A DNA stretch of 17,669 nucleotides from a bacterium (GCA_029946075.1 JAQSDT010000696.1:1-17669); one strand, 5' to 3'. Positions 1 to 7,744 are shown, numbered from the stretch's first letter. Program-made: numbers and translations. Notes: generated from the sequence alone by a model not told the origin.

Positions 1-13
1 GGTGTGGTTACAT

Positions 14-40
14 GATGGGTATCGCTGCGCTCCACCCATC
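14..40. repeat. short intergenic palindromic repeat
   Basis: The arms GATGGGT (14-20) and ACCCATC (34-40) are perfect reverse complements around a 13-base GC-rich loop. The sequence has the look of the GATGGGT...ACCCATCCTACGA palindromes scattered between genes in Bradyrhizobium-type genomes; that family assignment is from memory. It lies just beyond the terminator of the outer-membrane protein gene, so it belongs to the intergenic space and not to a gene visible here. Confidence 0.5.
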
Positions 41-58
41 CTACGATTTTTTCTCGTC

Positions 59-106
59 GAAAAAGAAAAATGGCGCCGCGGGGAATCGCGGCGCCATCGT
101 TTTTCA
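59..106 (-). terminator. rho-independent terminator of the outer-membrane protein gene
   Basis: A perfect 10-bp stem, TGGCGCCGCG (71-80) with CGCGGCGCCA (87-96), encloses a 6-base loop. Read on the minus strand it is followed by a T-rich run (complement of the A-rich 59-70). On the plus strand TCGTTTTT follows, so it may work in both directions. It lies about 20 bp past the stop codon of the minus-strand gene ending at 126. Confidence 0.85.
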
Positions 107-125
107 CCCGGAGATCGTCAGGTGT

Positions 126-1232
126 TCAGAACTTCACGGTCATGCCGGTATAGACGGTCGACTCGGTGCAGCTGTTGGTGCTGGCGCCGTTGACAGCGAG
201 CGTACAGACGCCGGCCATCGCATTATGATCGAGGCCGAACTTGTTCTGCCAGTAGCGATAGGCAACCCAGACGTCGACGAAGTGGGAATACTTCGCGCCC
301 ATGAAGGCCTTGCTGGCGTCGAAGGTCAGGCGGATCGGCTCGCTGTTGAACTCGGTCTTGGAGGCGGTGGAGAACCGGCCCGGACCCGAGAGCGCAGGAA
401 GGCCGTTCGAGTCGCCCTTCGGCCCGTACCAGCCGGCACGGCCGCTGATCGAGAAGTACTGCACCGAGGGCGGCAGGAAGCCGAGGTCCATGTAGTAATT
501 GACCTCGACCGCCCAGGTCGGCTTGTACGAGACGTTGCCGTCCGAGTTACAGGTGGTGCCGGGAATGCCGGGGCCGAACAGGCCGCACTGGGTGAAGGCG
601 TTGTGGTTGGAGAACTCCCAGTACACCAACGGCGCGACGTTCAAATAGCCCTTGTAGGGCAGGTCGAAGGCGAACTGCAGACCGGCGACGACGTCGCGCT
701 TGGCAGGCGCCAGGAAGTTGTTTTCGGTATTGCCGTCCATACCGACTTCGAACGACACGTTGCGCAGCGGCCCGATCGAGAACGCCTTGGTGTTGAATAT
801 CTCATTGAAGCCGAAGGTCGAGCGGAACAGGCCGTAGATTTCGGTGGCGCCGGCGCAGTCGGCAAAGCCGCCGGTGATGGTCACGCCCGGGGCGACGCAG
901 GGCGACGCCGGATCGTTCTTGCCCGACTTGAACATCGAGATGGTGAAGAAGTTGGTGCCGTAGGCCCAGGCGTCGAAGTGGGTGAAGGAGTAGACCTGCT
1001 TGGCCGTGGTGCCGTTCACCGAACCGTTCGGATTCACCGTGTACATGCCGGGATCGGTGCCCTTGGGCATCCAGGAGACGGAGACCCGGTCGTCGATGAC
1101 GAGGAAGAACGGCACTTCCGCCACCGGCTTGATCGCCTTGACGGACATGTCGGCGGCACTGGCATAGCCGCCTGGTGCGAGTGTTGCGAGCGACAGCGCC
1201 GTTGCTGCCAATGTTCTGCGAAGACGAGACAT
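126..1232 (-). CDS. beta-barrel outer-membrane protein, Tsx/OmpK channel-like
   Basis: The 368-residue product has a signal peptide (residues 1-26, cut likely after A-S-A). Its mature part alternates hydrophobic and polar residues, is rich in aromatics and glycine, and ends in M-T-V-K-F, the terminal phenylalanine expected of an outer-membrane barrel. Residues 90-100 (A-Y-G-T-N-F-F) and 153-163 (I-G-P-L-R-N-V-S) resemble the Tsx/OmpK nucleoside-channel family, which is why I lean towards a nucleoside or nucleobase channel; a generic porin is possible. Exactly six cysteines occur, in three close pairs (112/126, 216/228, 343/355), which suggests disulfide-closed loops. The start is the ATG at 1232, preceded by a GGGGGT ribosome-binding stretch. 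The gene diverges from the BMP importer operon and has its own terminator at 59-106. Confidence 0.8.
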   Translation of the reverse strand: MSRLRRTLAATALSLATLAPGGYASAADMSVKAIKPVAEVPFFLVIDDRVSVSWMPKGTDPGMYTVNPNGSVNGTTAKQVYSFTHFDAWAYGTNFFTISMFKSGKNDPASPCVAPGVTITGGFADCAGATEIYGLFRSTFGFNEIFNTKAFSIGPLRNVSFEVGMDGNTENNFLAPAKRDVVAGLQFAFDLPYKGYLNVAPLVYWEFSNHNAFTQCGLFGPGIPGTTCNSDGNVSYKPTWAVEVNYYMDLGFLPPSVQYFSISGRAGWYGPKGDSNGLPALSGPGRFSTASKTEFNSEPIRLTFDASKAFMGAKYSHFVDVWVAYRYWQNKFGLDHNAMAGVCTLAVNGASTNSCTESTVYTGMTVKF

Positions 1233-1811
1233 CCCAAATTACCCCCAAAGTTGACGATCGAATGATCGAGGCCCTTGGAAACGAGCGTTGCGCCGAACGA
1301 ACAAAGTGAGAAGCCTCAACTTTCCCCAGCGCCTGCTGCGGTTTTCATCAAGCGCGAACCGCGCAGCGGCGCGCGGTGCGCGAACGCACGGCGTCGCCGA
1401 TCCGCGCCGGCAATCCCCGATAGAATTTCGTTTTTCGATTTCCGCCTTGTTTCATAGGCCTTCTGCGACGACCGGGCGCAGAGCCTTTCGTGAAAGGCTT
1501 GCAAATACAGGACTTCATGCGCGGCTGTCCGGCGCGACAAAAATTGCTCAACTTTGCGTCAGCACTGCCTGGGCCGTTTCGAATTGTCTCGACCGTTACA
1601 ATTTTGCAACAAGGTTTTTCCGGATTTCTACGGAGCTCGACCCGATCCCGGCACATCCGCAGCCGTTGAAACGCAGAAGCAAACGAGAATCACGCGAGCC
1701 GCTTCGCCTGCCGAACAGTTGAGCAAAGGCTGGCGCTTTTTCCCTACTTACGCGGGGGCCGAAACTAGCCCAGTATTGAGGCATCCATTTCCTTCAGCTG
1801 CGTGATCGCGA
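1233..1811. promoter_or_regulatory. divergent intergenic region with two inverted repeats
   Basis: This 579-bp stretch separates the outer-membrane protein (minus) from the importer operon (plus) and should carry both promoters. No convincing gene is present. Two structures stand out. AGCCTTTC (1482-1489) and GAAAGGCT (1492-1499) form a tight dyad, extended by GCA/TGC to 1478-1502 with one bulged base. ACCGCGC (1358-1364) and GCGCGGT (1371-1377) are flanked by a further CGCG pair, giving a very stable hairpin at 1353-1382. A smaller CGATC-N4-GATCG repeat is at 1255-1268, just upstream of the outer-membrane gene. I could not pick a clear -35/-10 pair for either gene. Confidence 0.5.
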
Positions 1812-3383
1812 ATGCCAGACACGACGCCTGCCGCGCTGCACACGGGTGCCACGCCGCTGCTTCAGACGGTTGGCCTGACCAAGCGCTACGGTACCTTCCT
1901 CGCCAACGAGGCGATCGATATCGACATCTGGCCGCAGCAAATTCATGCGCTGCTCGGCGAGAACGGCGCCGGCAAATCCACCCTCGTCAAAACCATCTAC
2001 GGCTTGATCCAGCCGAGCGAAGGCGAGATGCGCTGGCAGGGCGAGAAGATGGTGCTGTCCGGACCGTCGGAAGCGCGCGGTCGCGGCATCGGCATGGTGT
2101 TCCAGCATTTCTCGCTGTTCGACAATCTCACCGTCGCGGAGAACGTCGCGCTCGGGCTCGACGGCAAGGAATCCTTCAAGGACATGTCGGCGCGACTCGA
2201 GGAAGTATCCCGTGTTTACGGGCTTCCGCTCGATCCCAGGCGCGAAGTCTGGCAACTCTCCGTCGGCGAACGCCAGCGCATCGAGATCGTGCGCGCGCTG
2301 ATGCAGAATCCGAAATTCCTGATCCTCGACGAGCCGACCGCGGTGCTGACGCCGCAGGAGGCGGACCAGCTCTTCATCGTGCTCGAACGCCTCAAGGCCG
2401 AGGGCCGCGCGATCCTCTATATCAGCCACAAGCTGGAAGAGGTGAAGCGGCTGTGCGACACCGCCACCATCCTGCGCGGCGGCAAGAAGGTCTCGACCTG
2501 CAATCCCAAGGCGGAGACGGCGGCATCGCTGGCGCGGATGATGGTCGGCGGCGAGATCAAGGAAGTGAAGGCCGCCGCCAACCGCAAGACCACCGTGCCG
2601 CGGCTGGTCGTCAACGACCTCAATCTCGAGCCGGACGATCCCCACGGCGTGCGGCTTCAGCACATCTCGCTGGAGCTCAAGGGTGGTGAAATCCTGGGCA
2701 TCGCCGGCGTTGCCGGCAATGGGCAGGACGAACTTTTCGCGGCGCTCTCCGGCGAGCGGCTGGCGCAGGACCCCGGCACCGTCGTCATCGACGGACACGC
2801 CGCCGGGCACCTTTCGATCACGGCGCGGCGCAAGCTCGGCGCGGCTTTCGTGCCGGAGGAGCGTCTCGGCCACGGCACCGCGCCGCGCATGCGGCTGTCG
2901 GAAAACGCGCTGCTGACCGGCCACGCCGCCTCCGGCATGGTTCAGCACGGCTTCGTCAACACCGCCGCGACGCTGAAGACCGTCGACCGCGCCACCGAGA
3001 CCTTCGACGTACGCAAGGCCAAGCGCGACCCGGAGGCCGCCAGCCTGTCCGGCGGCAATCTGCAGAAATTCATCGTCGGCCGTGAAATCCTGCGCAACCC
3101 GGTCGTGCTGGTCGTGAGCCAGCCGACCTGGGGCGTCGATGCGGGTGCCGCCGCCGTGATCCGCCAGGCCCTGCTCGACCTTGCCGCCGGCGGCTCCGCG
3201 GTTTTGGTCACGAGCCAGGACCTTGACGAACTCGCGGAGATTACCGACCGCATCGCCGTGATGTTCCACGGCCATTTGTCGGAGCCGTTGCCGACGGCGG
3301 AGGCGAGCCGCGAAAAGCTGGGCCTGCTGATGGGCGGCAGCACGCTGGATCAGAAGGAAGTGGCGCATGCAGCTGGTGCTTGA
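1812..3383 (+). CDS. BMP-type ABC importer, double ATPase subunit
   Basis: This 523-residue cytoplasmic protein has two fused nucleotide-binding domains, as in YufO/NupO and other BMP-family importers. Domain 1 is intact: Walker A G-E-N-G-A-G-K-S-T at 49-57, Q-loop near 98, signature L-S-V-G-E-R-Q at 149-155, Walker B I-L-D-E-P at 171-175 and switch histidine 206. Domain 2 (about 265-510) has a signature L-S-G-G-N-L-Q (412-418) but lacks a true Walker A lysine (G-V-A-G-N-G-Q-D-E, 299-307), and its Walker B runs into S-Q-P-T-W-G-V-D (436-443). A degenerate second site is usual in this family. The ATG at 1812 has no obvious Shine-Dalgarno sequence. It is the first gene of the operon and overlaps the first permease by 17 bp. 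Purine or nucleoside substrates are inferred from family and neighbours. Confidence 0.93.
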   Translation: MPDTTPAALHTGATPLLQTVGLTKRYGTFLANEAIDIDIWPQQIHALLGENGAGKSTLVKTIYGLIQPSEGEMRWQGEKMVLSGPSEARGRGIGMVFQHFSLFDNLTVAENVALGLDGKESFKDMSARLEEVSRVYGLPLDPRREVWQLSVGERQRIEIVRALMQNPKFLILDEPTAVLTPQEADQLFIVLERLKAEGRAILYISHKLEEVKRLCDTATILRGGKKVSTCNPKAETAASLARMMVGGEIKEVKAAANRKTTVPRLVVNDLNLEPDDPHGVRLQHISLELKGGEILGIAGVAGNGQDELFAALSGERLAQDPGTVVIDGHAAGHLSITARRKLGAAFVPEERLGHGTAPRMRLSENALLTGHAASGMVQHGFVNTAATLKTVDRATETFDVRKAKRDPEAASLSGGNLQKFIVGREILRNPVVLVVSQPTWGVDAGAAAVIRQALLDLAAGGSAVLVTSQDLDELAEITDRIAVMFHGHLSEPLPTAEASREKLGLLMGGSTLDQKEVAHAAGA

Positions 3384-4458
3384 AAAGCGCGCCGAGCGGT
3401 CGAACACCATCGCGCTGATTTCGCCGCTGATCGCGATCGGCCTGACGCTCGTGACCATGAGCATCCTGTTTGCGATCCTCGGCAAGAACCCGATCGCCGC
3501 GCTCGGCGTCTATTTCATCGATCCCCTCACCGACAGCTATTCGCTGCAGGAGATCGCGGTGAAGGCGACGCCGCTGGTGATGATCGCGATCGGTCTGTCG
3601 CTTTGTTATCTCGCCAACGCCTGGAACATCGGCGCCGAAGGGCAATTCCTCGTCGGCGCGGTCGCCGGAAGCTGGCTCGCCGTGAAGACACAGGGCACCG
3701 ACGCCGGCTACTGGGTGATGCCCGTGATGCTGCTGCTCGGCGCCATCGGCGGCGCGCTCTATGCGCTGATCCCGGCGATCTGCAAGGTCAGGTTCGGCGC
3801 CAGCGAAATCCTCACCAGCCTGATGCTGGTCTATATCGCCGATCTCCTGCTCGACTATCTCGTCCGCGGGCCCTGGCGCGACCCGAAGGGCTTCAACTTC
3901 CCGACCACCGCCGAGTTCGATCCGGTCGCGACGGTGCCGATCCTGATCGAGGGCGGGCGGCTGCATTTCGGCGCCGTCATCACCCTGCTGGTGGTCGCCG
4001 CCGGCGCGGTGCTGCTCGGCAAGACCATCAAGGGCTTCGAGATCCGCGTGGTCGGCGCCGCCCCCCGCGCCGCGCGCTTCGGCGGCTTCAATTCCAACCA
4101 GCTGATCCTGCTGACCTTCGCCATCTCGGGCGCGCTTGCCGGCATGGCCGGGATTATCGAGGTCGCCGGCCCGATCGGGCATCTGCAGCCCGGCATCTCG
4201 CCGGGCTATGGCTTCACCGCCATTATCGTCGCCTTCCTCGGCCGGCTGAACCCGGTTGGAATATTAATTGCAGGACTTTTTCTCGCACTCACCTTTATCG
4301 GCGGCGAACAGGCGCAGATCGCGATGAAAATCCCGTTGGACGTCACCAAGGTCTTCCAGGGCTTGCTGCTGTTCTACGTGCTCGCCTGCGACAGCCTGAT
4401 TCTCTACCGCTTCCGCCTGATCTCCTCCTCGCCAAAGGTGTCCAGTGGGGCTGTTTGA
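3367..4458 (+). CDS. BMP-type ABC importer, first permease
   Basis: This 363-residue inner-membrane permease belongs to the BPD_transp_2 family (YufP/NupP type). Hydrophobic segments run from about residue 15 to the C-terminus. The conserved stretch A-N-A-W-N-I-G-A-E-G-Q (near 83-93) and the cytoplasmic coupling segment G-A-A-P-R-A-A-R-F-G-G (near 230-240) are both visible. The ATG at 3367 follows AAGGAAG with good spacing and overlaps the end of the ATPase gene by 17 bp; the next permease overlaps this gene by 14 bp. Such tight packing implies translational coupling and balanced subunit production. It should pair with the second permease to form the membrane channel. Confidence 0.93.
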   Translation: MQLVLEKRAERSNTIALISPLIAIGLTLVTMSILFAILGKNPIAALGVYFIDPLTDSYSLQEIAVKATPLVMIAIGLSLCYLANAWNIGAEGQFLVGAVAGSWLAVKTQGTDAGYWVMPVMLLLGAIGGALYALIPAICKVRFGASEILTSLMLVYIADLLLDYLVRGPWRDPKGFNFPTTAEFDPVATVPILIEGGRLHFGAVITLLVVAAGAVLLGKTIKGFEIRVVGAAPRAARFGGFNSNQLILLTFAISGALAGMAGIIEVAGPIGHLQPGISPGYGFTAIIVAFLGRLNPVGILIAGLFLALTFIGGEQAQIAMKIPLDVTKVFQGLLLFYVLACDSLILYRFRLISSSPKVSSGAV

Positions 4459-5362
4459 AGCCATCATCCTCGCCGTCATGGCGGCCTCCACTCCGCTGCT
4501 GCTGGCGGCGGCGGGCGAACTGATCACCGAGCGCGCCGGCGTCCTCAATCTCGGCGTCGAAGGCATGATGATCGTCGGCGCGGCCTGCGGCTTCGGCGCG
4601 GCGTGGTGGACCGGCTCGGTCATCATCGGCGGGATCTGCGGCATCCTCGCCGGCATGGCGTTGTCGCTGGTGTTTGCGCTGATGGCGCTGGGGCTCGCGG
4701 TCAACCAGGTCGCCACGGGCCTTGCGCTCACCATTCTCGGCATCGGCGTCTCCGGCCTGATCGGCTCGCGCTTCGTCGGCGAGAAGATCACGCCGGCGCC
4801 GCGCCTCTACATTCCCGGCCTGACCGACATTCCCTTCGCCGGGCGCATCCTGTTCGGACAGGACGCCTTCGTCTATCTGTCGCTGGCGCTGGTCGGCGGC
4901 ATCTGGTGGTTCCTCTACAAGACCCGCGGCGGGCTGATCCTGCGCGCCGTCGGCGACAACCACGTCTCGGCGCATGCGCTCGGCTACCCCGTGCTGAAAA
5001 TCCGGATGCTCGCCGTGATGTTCGGCGGCGGCTGCGCCGGGCTCGCCGGCGCCTATCTGCCGCTCGCCTATACGCCCTTCTTCATTCCCGGCATGACCGC
5101 CGGCCGCGGCTGGATCGCGCTGGCGCTGGTCGTGTTCTCGTCGTGGCTGCCGGGACGTCTGGTGATCGGCGCCTATCTGTTCGGCGCGGTGACGATCCTG
5201 CAATTGCACGCGCAGGGCGCAGGCTTCGGCGTTCCCTCACAATTGATGACCGCATTGCCCTACCTCGCCACCGTGATCGTGCTGGTGCTGATTTCGCGCG
5301 CGCGAACCGGCGGCTCGACCGCCCCCGCCGCGCTCGGGACCCTGTTCGTGCCGGATCGATAA
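4445..5362 (+). CDS. BMP-type ABC importer, second permease
   Basis: This 305-residue inner-membrane permease is of the YufQ/NupQ type. The N-terminal part contains the family hallmark E-R-A-G-V-L-N-L-G-V-E-G-M-M (near 28-41), and a coupling stretch R-A-V-G-D-N (near 167-172) follows. I chose the GTG at 4445 because AAGGTG precedes it and because the residues after it (F-E-A-I-I-L-A) are conserved in the family; the later ATG at 4478 would cut into the first membrane segment. It overlaps the first permease by 14 bp. The following binding-protein gene is 80 bp away, with its own strong ribosome-binding site. Confidence 0.92.
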   Translation: MGLFEAIILAVMAASTPLLLAAAGELITERAGVLNLGVEGMMIVGAACGFGAAWWTGSVIIGGICGILAGMALSLVFALMALGLAVNQVATGLALTILGIGVSGLIGSRFVGEKITPAPRLYIPGLTDIPFAGRILFGQDAFVYLSLALVGGIWWFLYKTRGGLILRAVGDNHVSAHALGYPVLKIRMLAVMFGGGCAGLAGAYLPLAYTPFFIPGMTAGRGWIALALVVFSSWLPGRLVIGAYLFGAVTILQLHAQGAGFGVPSQLMTALPYLATVIVLVLISRARTGGSTAPAALGTLFVPDR

Positions 5363-5442
5363 CACCCATGTGCCTCCGGAGCGCGCGACGGGGCGCCGCG
5401 CCGGGGGAGAGACAGTCCGCCCGTCAGTGTCAGGAGACATCC

Positions 5443-6519
5443 ATGAGGAAAATTCTCGTTGCAGCGACCGCCGCGTTGCTGACCGCCGGCCTGAGCTTCG
5501 GCGCATCCGCCGCCGACAAGCTCAAGGTCGGTTTCATCTATCTCGGCCCGGTCGGCGATCTCGGCTGGACCTATCAGCACGATCTCGGCCGCCTCGCCAT
5601 GCTCAAGGAGTTCGGCGACAAGGTCGAGACTACCTTCCTCGAGAACGTCAGCGAAGGCCCGGACTCCGAGCGCTCGATCGAGCAGCTCGCGCGCGCCGGC
5701 AACAAGCTGATCTTCACGACCTCGTTCGGCTACATGGAGCCGACGCTGAAGGTCGCGAAGAAATATCCCAACGTACATTTCGAGCACGCCACCGGCTACA
5801 AGCGCGACAAGAACGTCTCGACCTATTCCGGCCGGTTCTACGAAGGCCGGCACATCCAGGGCAAGATCGCGGCAAAGATGTCGAAGACCGGCGTGCTCGG
5901 CTATATCGGCTCGTTCCCGATTCCCGAAGTCATCTCCGGCATCAACGCCACCATGCTGGCGGCGCAGGAGATCAATCCGAACATCAAGGTCAAGATCATC
6001 TGGGTCAACACCTGGTTCGATCCGGGCAAGGAAGCCGACGCCGCCAAGGCGCTGATCGACCAGGGCGCGGACGTCATCATGCAGCACACCGACAGCCCCG
6101 CCGCGATGCAGGTCGCCGCCGAGCGCGGCAAGCTGGCGTTCGGCCAGGACTCCGAGATGATCAAGTTCGGCCCGAAGACGCAGCTGACCTCGATCATGAA
6201 CAATTGGGGCCCCTACTACATCGCGCGGGTCAAGGCCGAACTCGAAGGCACCTGGAAGTCGGAAGACGAATGGGCCGGCCTGAAGTCGAAGATGCTGGTG
6301 ATGGCGCCCTATCTCAACATGCCCGACGACGTGAAGAAGATGGCGGAAGAGACCGAAGCGGCGATCGTCGCAGGTACGCTGAAGCCGTTCAAATGCCCGA
6401 TCGTGGCGCAGGACGGCAAGGAAGTGGAATGCAAGGGCGGCACCCATCTCGACGACGGCCAGGTGCTCGGCATGAACTTCTACGTCAAGGGCATCGACGA
6501 CAAGATTCCCGGCAAGTAA
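5443..6519 (+). CDS. BMP-family periplasmic substrate-binding protein
   Basis: This 358-residue protein is of the PnrA/BmpA family (PF02608) and delivers ligand to the importer encoded just upstream. A signal peptide (residues 1-23, cut after A-S-A) is followed by the family start K-L-K-V-G-F-I-Y. No lipobox cysteine is present, so it should be a free periplasmic protein and not a lipoprotein like classical BmpA. The only cysteines are 318 and 330, close enough for a disulfide. AGGAGA at 5432-5437 places the start at 5443 although the frame stays open far upstream. Relatives bind purine nucleosides or nucleobases; the ligand here is inferred to be purine-like from the deaminase and molybdenum hydroxylase nearby. 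The spacer before it can fold into a GC-rich stem (5376-5404). Confidence 0.92.
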   Translation: MRKILVAATAALLTAGLSFGASAADKLKVGFIYLGPVGDLGWTYQHDLGRLAMLKEFGDKVETTFLENVSEGPDSERSIEQLARAGNKLIFTTSFGYMEPTLKVAKKYPNVHFEHATGYKRDKNVSTYSGRFYEGRHIQGKIAAKMSKTGVLGYIGSFPIPEVISGINATMLAAQEINPNIKVKIIWVNTWFDPGKEADAAKALIDQGADVIMQHTDSPAAMQVAAERGKLAFGQDSEMIKFGPKTQLTSIMNNWGPYYIARVKAELEGTWKSEDEWAGLKSKMLVMAPYLNMPDDVKKMAEETEAAIVAGTLKPFKCPIVAQDGKEVECKGGTHLDDGQVLGMNFYVKGIDDKIPGK

Positions 6520-6524
6520 GTCGA

Positions 6525-6569
6525 AGCGGCTGACCTCTCTCCCGCCCTCGGGCGGGGAGAGGCGCCGCT
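6525..6569 (+). terminator. strong hairpin after the importer operon
   Basis: The stem 6534-6547 with 6550-6562 (CCTCTCTCCCGCCC against GGGCGGGGAGAGG) closes on a two-base loop with one wobble or bulge. It is extended outward by AGCGGC (6525-6530) and GCCGCT (6564-6569). It begins 5 bp after the binding-protein stop codon. There is no T-run, so it may act as an mRNA 3'-end protector or a rho-assisted terminator, and not as a classic intrinsic terminator. Confidence 0.6.
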
Positions 6570-6581
6570 GAGTTGACCGTC

Positions 6582-6620
6582 ATCCCTGCGCAACGCGCCG
6601 TGAACGTCAGGCGCAGGGAT
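6582..6620 (-). terminator. inverted repeat at the end of the orphan binding-protein gene
   Basis: Perfect 10-bp arms ATCCCTGCGC (6582-6591) and GCGCAGGGAT (6611-6620) enclose a 19-base loop. The right arm touches the stop codon (6620-6622) of the minus-strand gene. No T-run follows. Together with the neighbouring 6525-6569 hairpin it separates two convergent genes, so a transcription-end role is plausible but not proven. Confidence 0.45.
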
Positions 6621-7603
6621 CATTCGATCACTTCGCTGGCGCTCACCAGCAAGGCCTGAGGAACGGACAGGCCAAGCGTTTTGGCTGTCTTCATATTGAT
6701 CAGGAGTTCGAACTTGGTCGGCTGCTCGACCGGAATGGCCGCGGGCTTTTCGCCCTTGAGTATCTTGTCGGCATAGGTGACGGACCGGCGGAGGCTTTCG
6801 ACGGGAACGGGCCCATACGCCACCAGCGCACCAGCCTCGAATGTCTCTCTCGAATAGGCGCAGAGCGGGATTCGTCGGTCGAGCGCCAGTTTGGGATTGA
6901 TGTTACGTGCCTGAAACGCCGAGCCGCTCTGGGCGATCGTTGCCGCCTGCATGCCCGCTTTCAGCATCCGGTCGAACGCCGGCTCCATTTCTCCGACAGC
7001 CCCCGCTTCGAACATCTGAAGCTCCAGTTGAAGTTCGCTCGCAGCCGTTGTCATCACATCGATATACATGCGTGTCGCTGGCAGGCTCGAATTCACGAGA
7101 AATCCGACGCGCGACAGGCCCGGAACCAGCTCTTTCAACAAATGCAGCCGCTTGCCAGCCAGGTCTCGGCCGAAATTGGACAGGCCGGTCATATTGCCTC
7201 CCGGCCTCGCCAGACTTTGCACATACTTCAAGCCGACAGGGTCGGGAATGAACATAAAGACGATCGGAATCGTCGAGGTCGCCGCTTTGAGATATGGCGT
7301 CGAAGCACTGCCGCCCATCAGCACATCGACGTTCAGTGACGCCAGTTCGGCAGCCATCGTTCGGAAATTCTCTGGGATTTCGTTTGGAAACCGATGCAGC
7401 AGCCGAAAATTGCGACCATCGACGTAGCCCAGCTTGGCGAAGGCATCTATCAGCGCTTCGTAATAGGGCTTTTCCTCATCCGCGTTTCCAGCGTGCCAGA
7501 GATAACCCACCGTGGGAAGACGGCCAGCCTGCTGAGCCGCTGCGAGCACCGGCAGCGCAACTACCGCGCTGCCGCATAGCGCGATGAAATCCCGACGCTT
7601 CAT
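6620..7603 (-). CDS. orphan ABC_sub_bind family substrate-binding protein
   Basis: The 327-residue product belongs to the ABC_sub_bind family (PF04392, formerly DUF534; TrpX-like). It is recognisable from V-G-Y-L-W near residue 33, the hinge stretch T-I-P-I-V-F-M-F and the motif A-R-P-G-G-N-M-T-G-L-S. The N-terminus M-K-R-R-D-F-I is a Tat-like twin-arginine signal followed by a hydrophobic run and A-A-A. The ATG at 7603 is preferred over an upstream start at 7645 because GGAG sits 8 bases before it and the signal peptide then starts correctly. There is no permease or ATPase gene beside it; such orphans are very common in Bradyrhizobium-type genomes. It lies 141 bp downstream of the deaminase in the same direction and may share its transcript. 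The ligand is unknown. Confidence 0.85.
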   Translation of the reverse strand: MKRRDFIALCGSAVVALPVLAAAQQAGRLPTVGYLWHAGNADEEKPYYEALIDAFAKLGYVDGRNFRLLHRFPNEIPENFRTMAAELASLNVDVLMGGSASTPYLKAATSTIPIVFMFIPDPVGLKYVQSLARPGGNMTGLSNFGRDLAGKRLHLLKELVPGLSRVGFLVNSSLPATRMYIDVMTTAASELQLELQMFEAGAVGEMEPAFDRMLKAGMQAATIAQSGSAFQARNINPKLALDRRIPLCAYSRETFEAGALVAYGPVPVESLRRSVTYADKILKGEKPAAIPVEQPTKFELLINMKTAKTLGLSVPQALLVSASEVIE

Positions 7604-7618
7604 GTCATTGGCTCCGGC

Positions 7619-7632
7619 CACTGCCGGCAGTG
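7619..7632. promoter_or_regulatory. perfect 14-bp palindrome upstream of the orphan binding-protein gene
   Basis: CACTGCCGGCAGTG is fully self-complementary and ends 16 bp from the ATG at 7603, so it lies in the leader or promoter-proximal region. It could be an operator for a dimeric regulator or a small leader hairpin. No second copy was noticed in the window. Confidence 0.35.
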
Positions 7633-7744
7633 TAACAGCTGACATCGCGCTGGAAAGGGGCCGATTAGCCGTTGCGGCTGCTGTTCTTGAACGTCTGCAG
7701 ACCGTCCGACAGGAAGTTTGTCTGGGTCAAGCGCGTCGTTTTGA

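Noticed and set aside
12..1265. Plus-strand open frame covering the outer-membrane protein gene
   Set aside because: The minus-strand product has a signal peptide, barrel pattern, terminal Phe and a terminator; the plus frame has none of these.
1288..1722. Plus-strand open frame in the barrel/importer spacer
   Set aside because: Arginine- and serine-rich with no domain or ribosome-binding site; the region is better explained as a divergent promoter region.
1500..1811. Purine riboswitch upstream of the importer operon
   Set aside because: No conserved purine-riboswitch three-way junction was seen, and such switches are not expected in this group.
1794..3485. Long minus-strand open frame opposite the ATPase gene, with similar ones at 3241-4182, 4343-5209 and 5260-6447
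   Set aside because: Each is antisense to a gene with clear family motifs, and the translations have the usual low-complexity shadow composition.
7665..7744. Short minus-strand coding-like tail ending S-S-R-N-G between the deaminase and the orphan binding protein, considered as a gene remnant
   Set aside because: Only about 20 residues lie outside the deaminase, with no ribosome-binding site and no recognised match.
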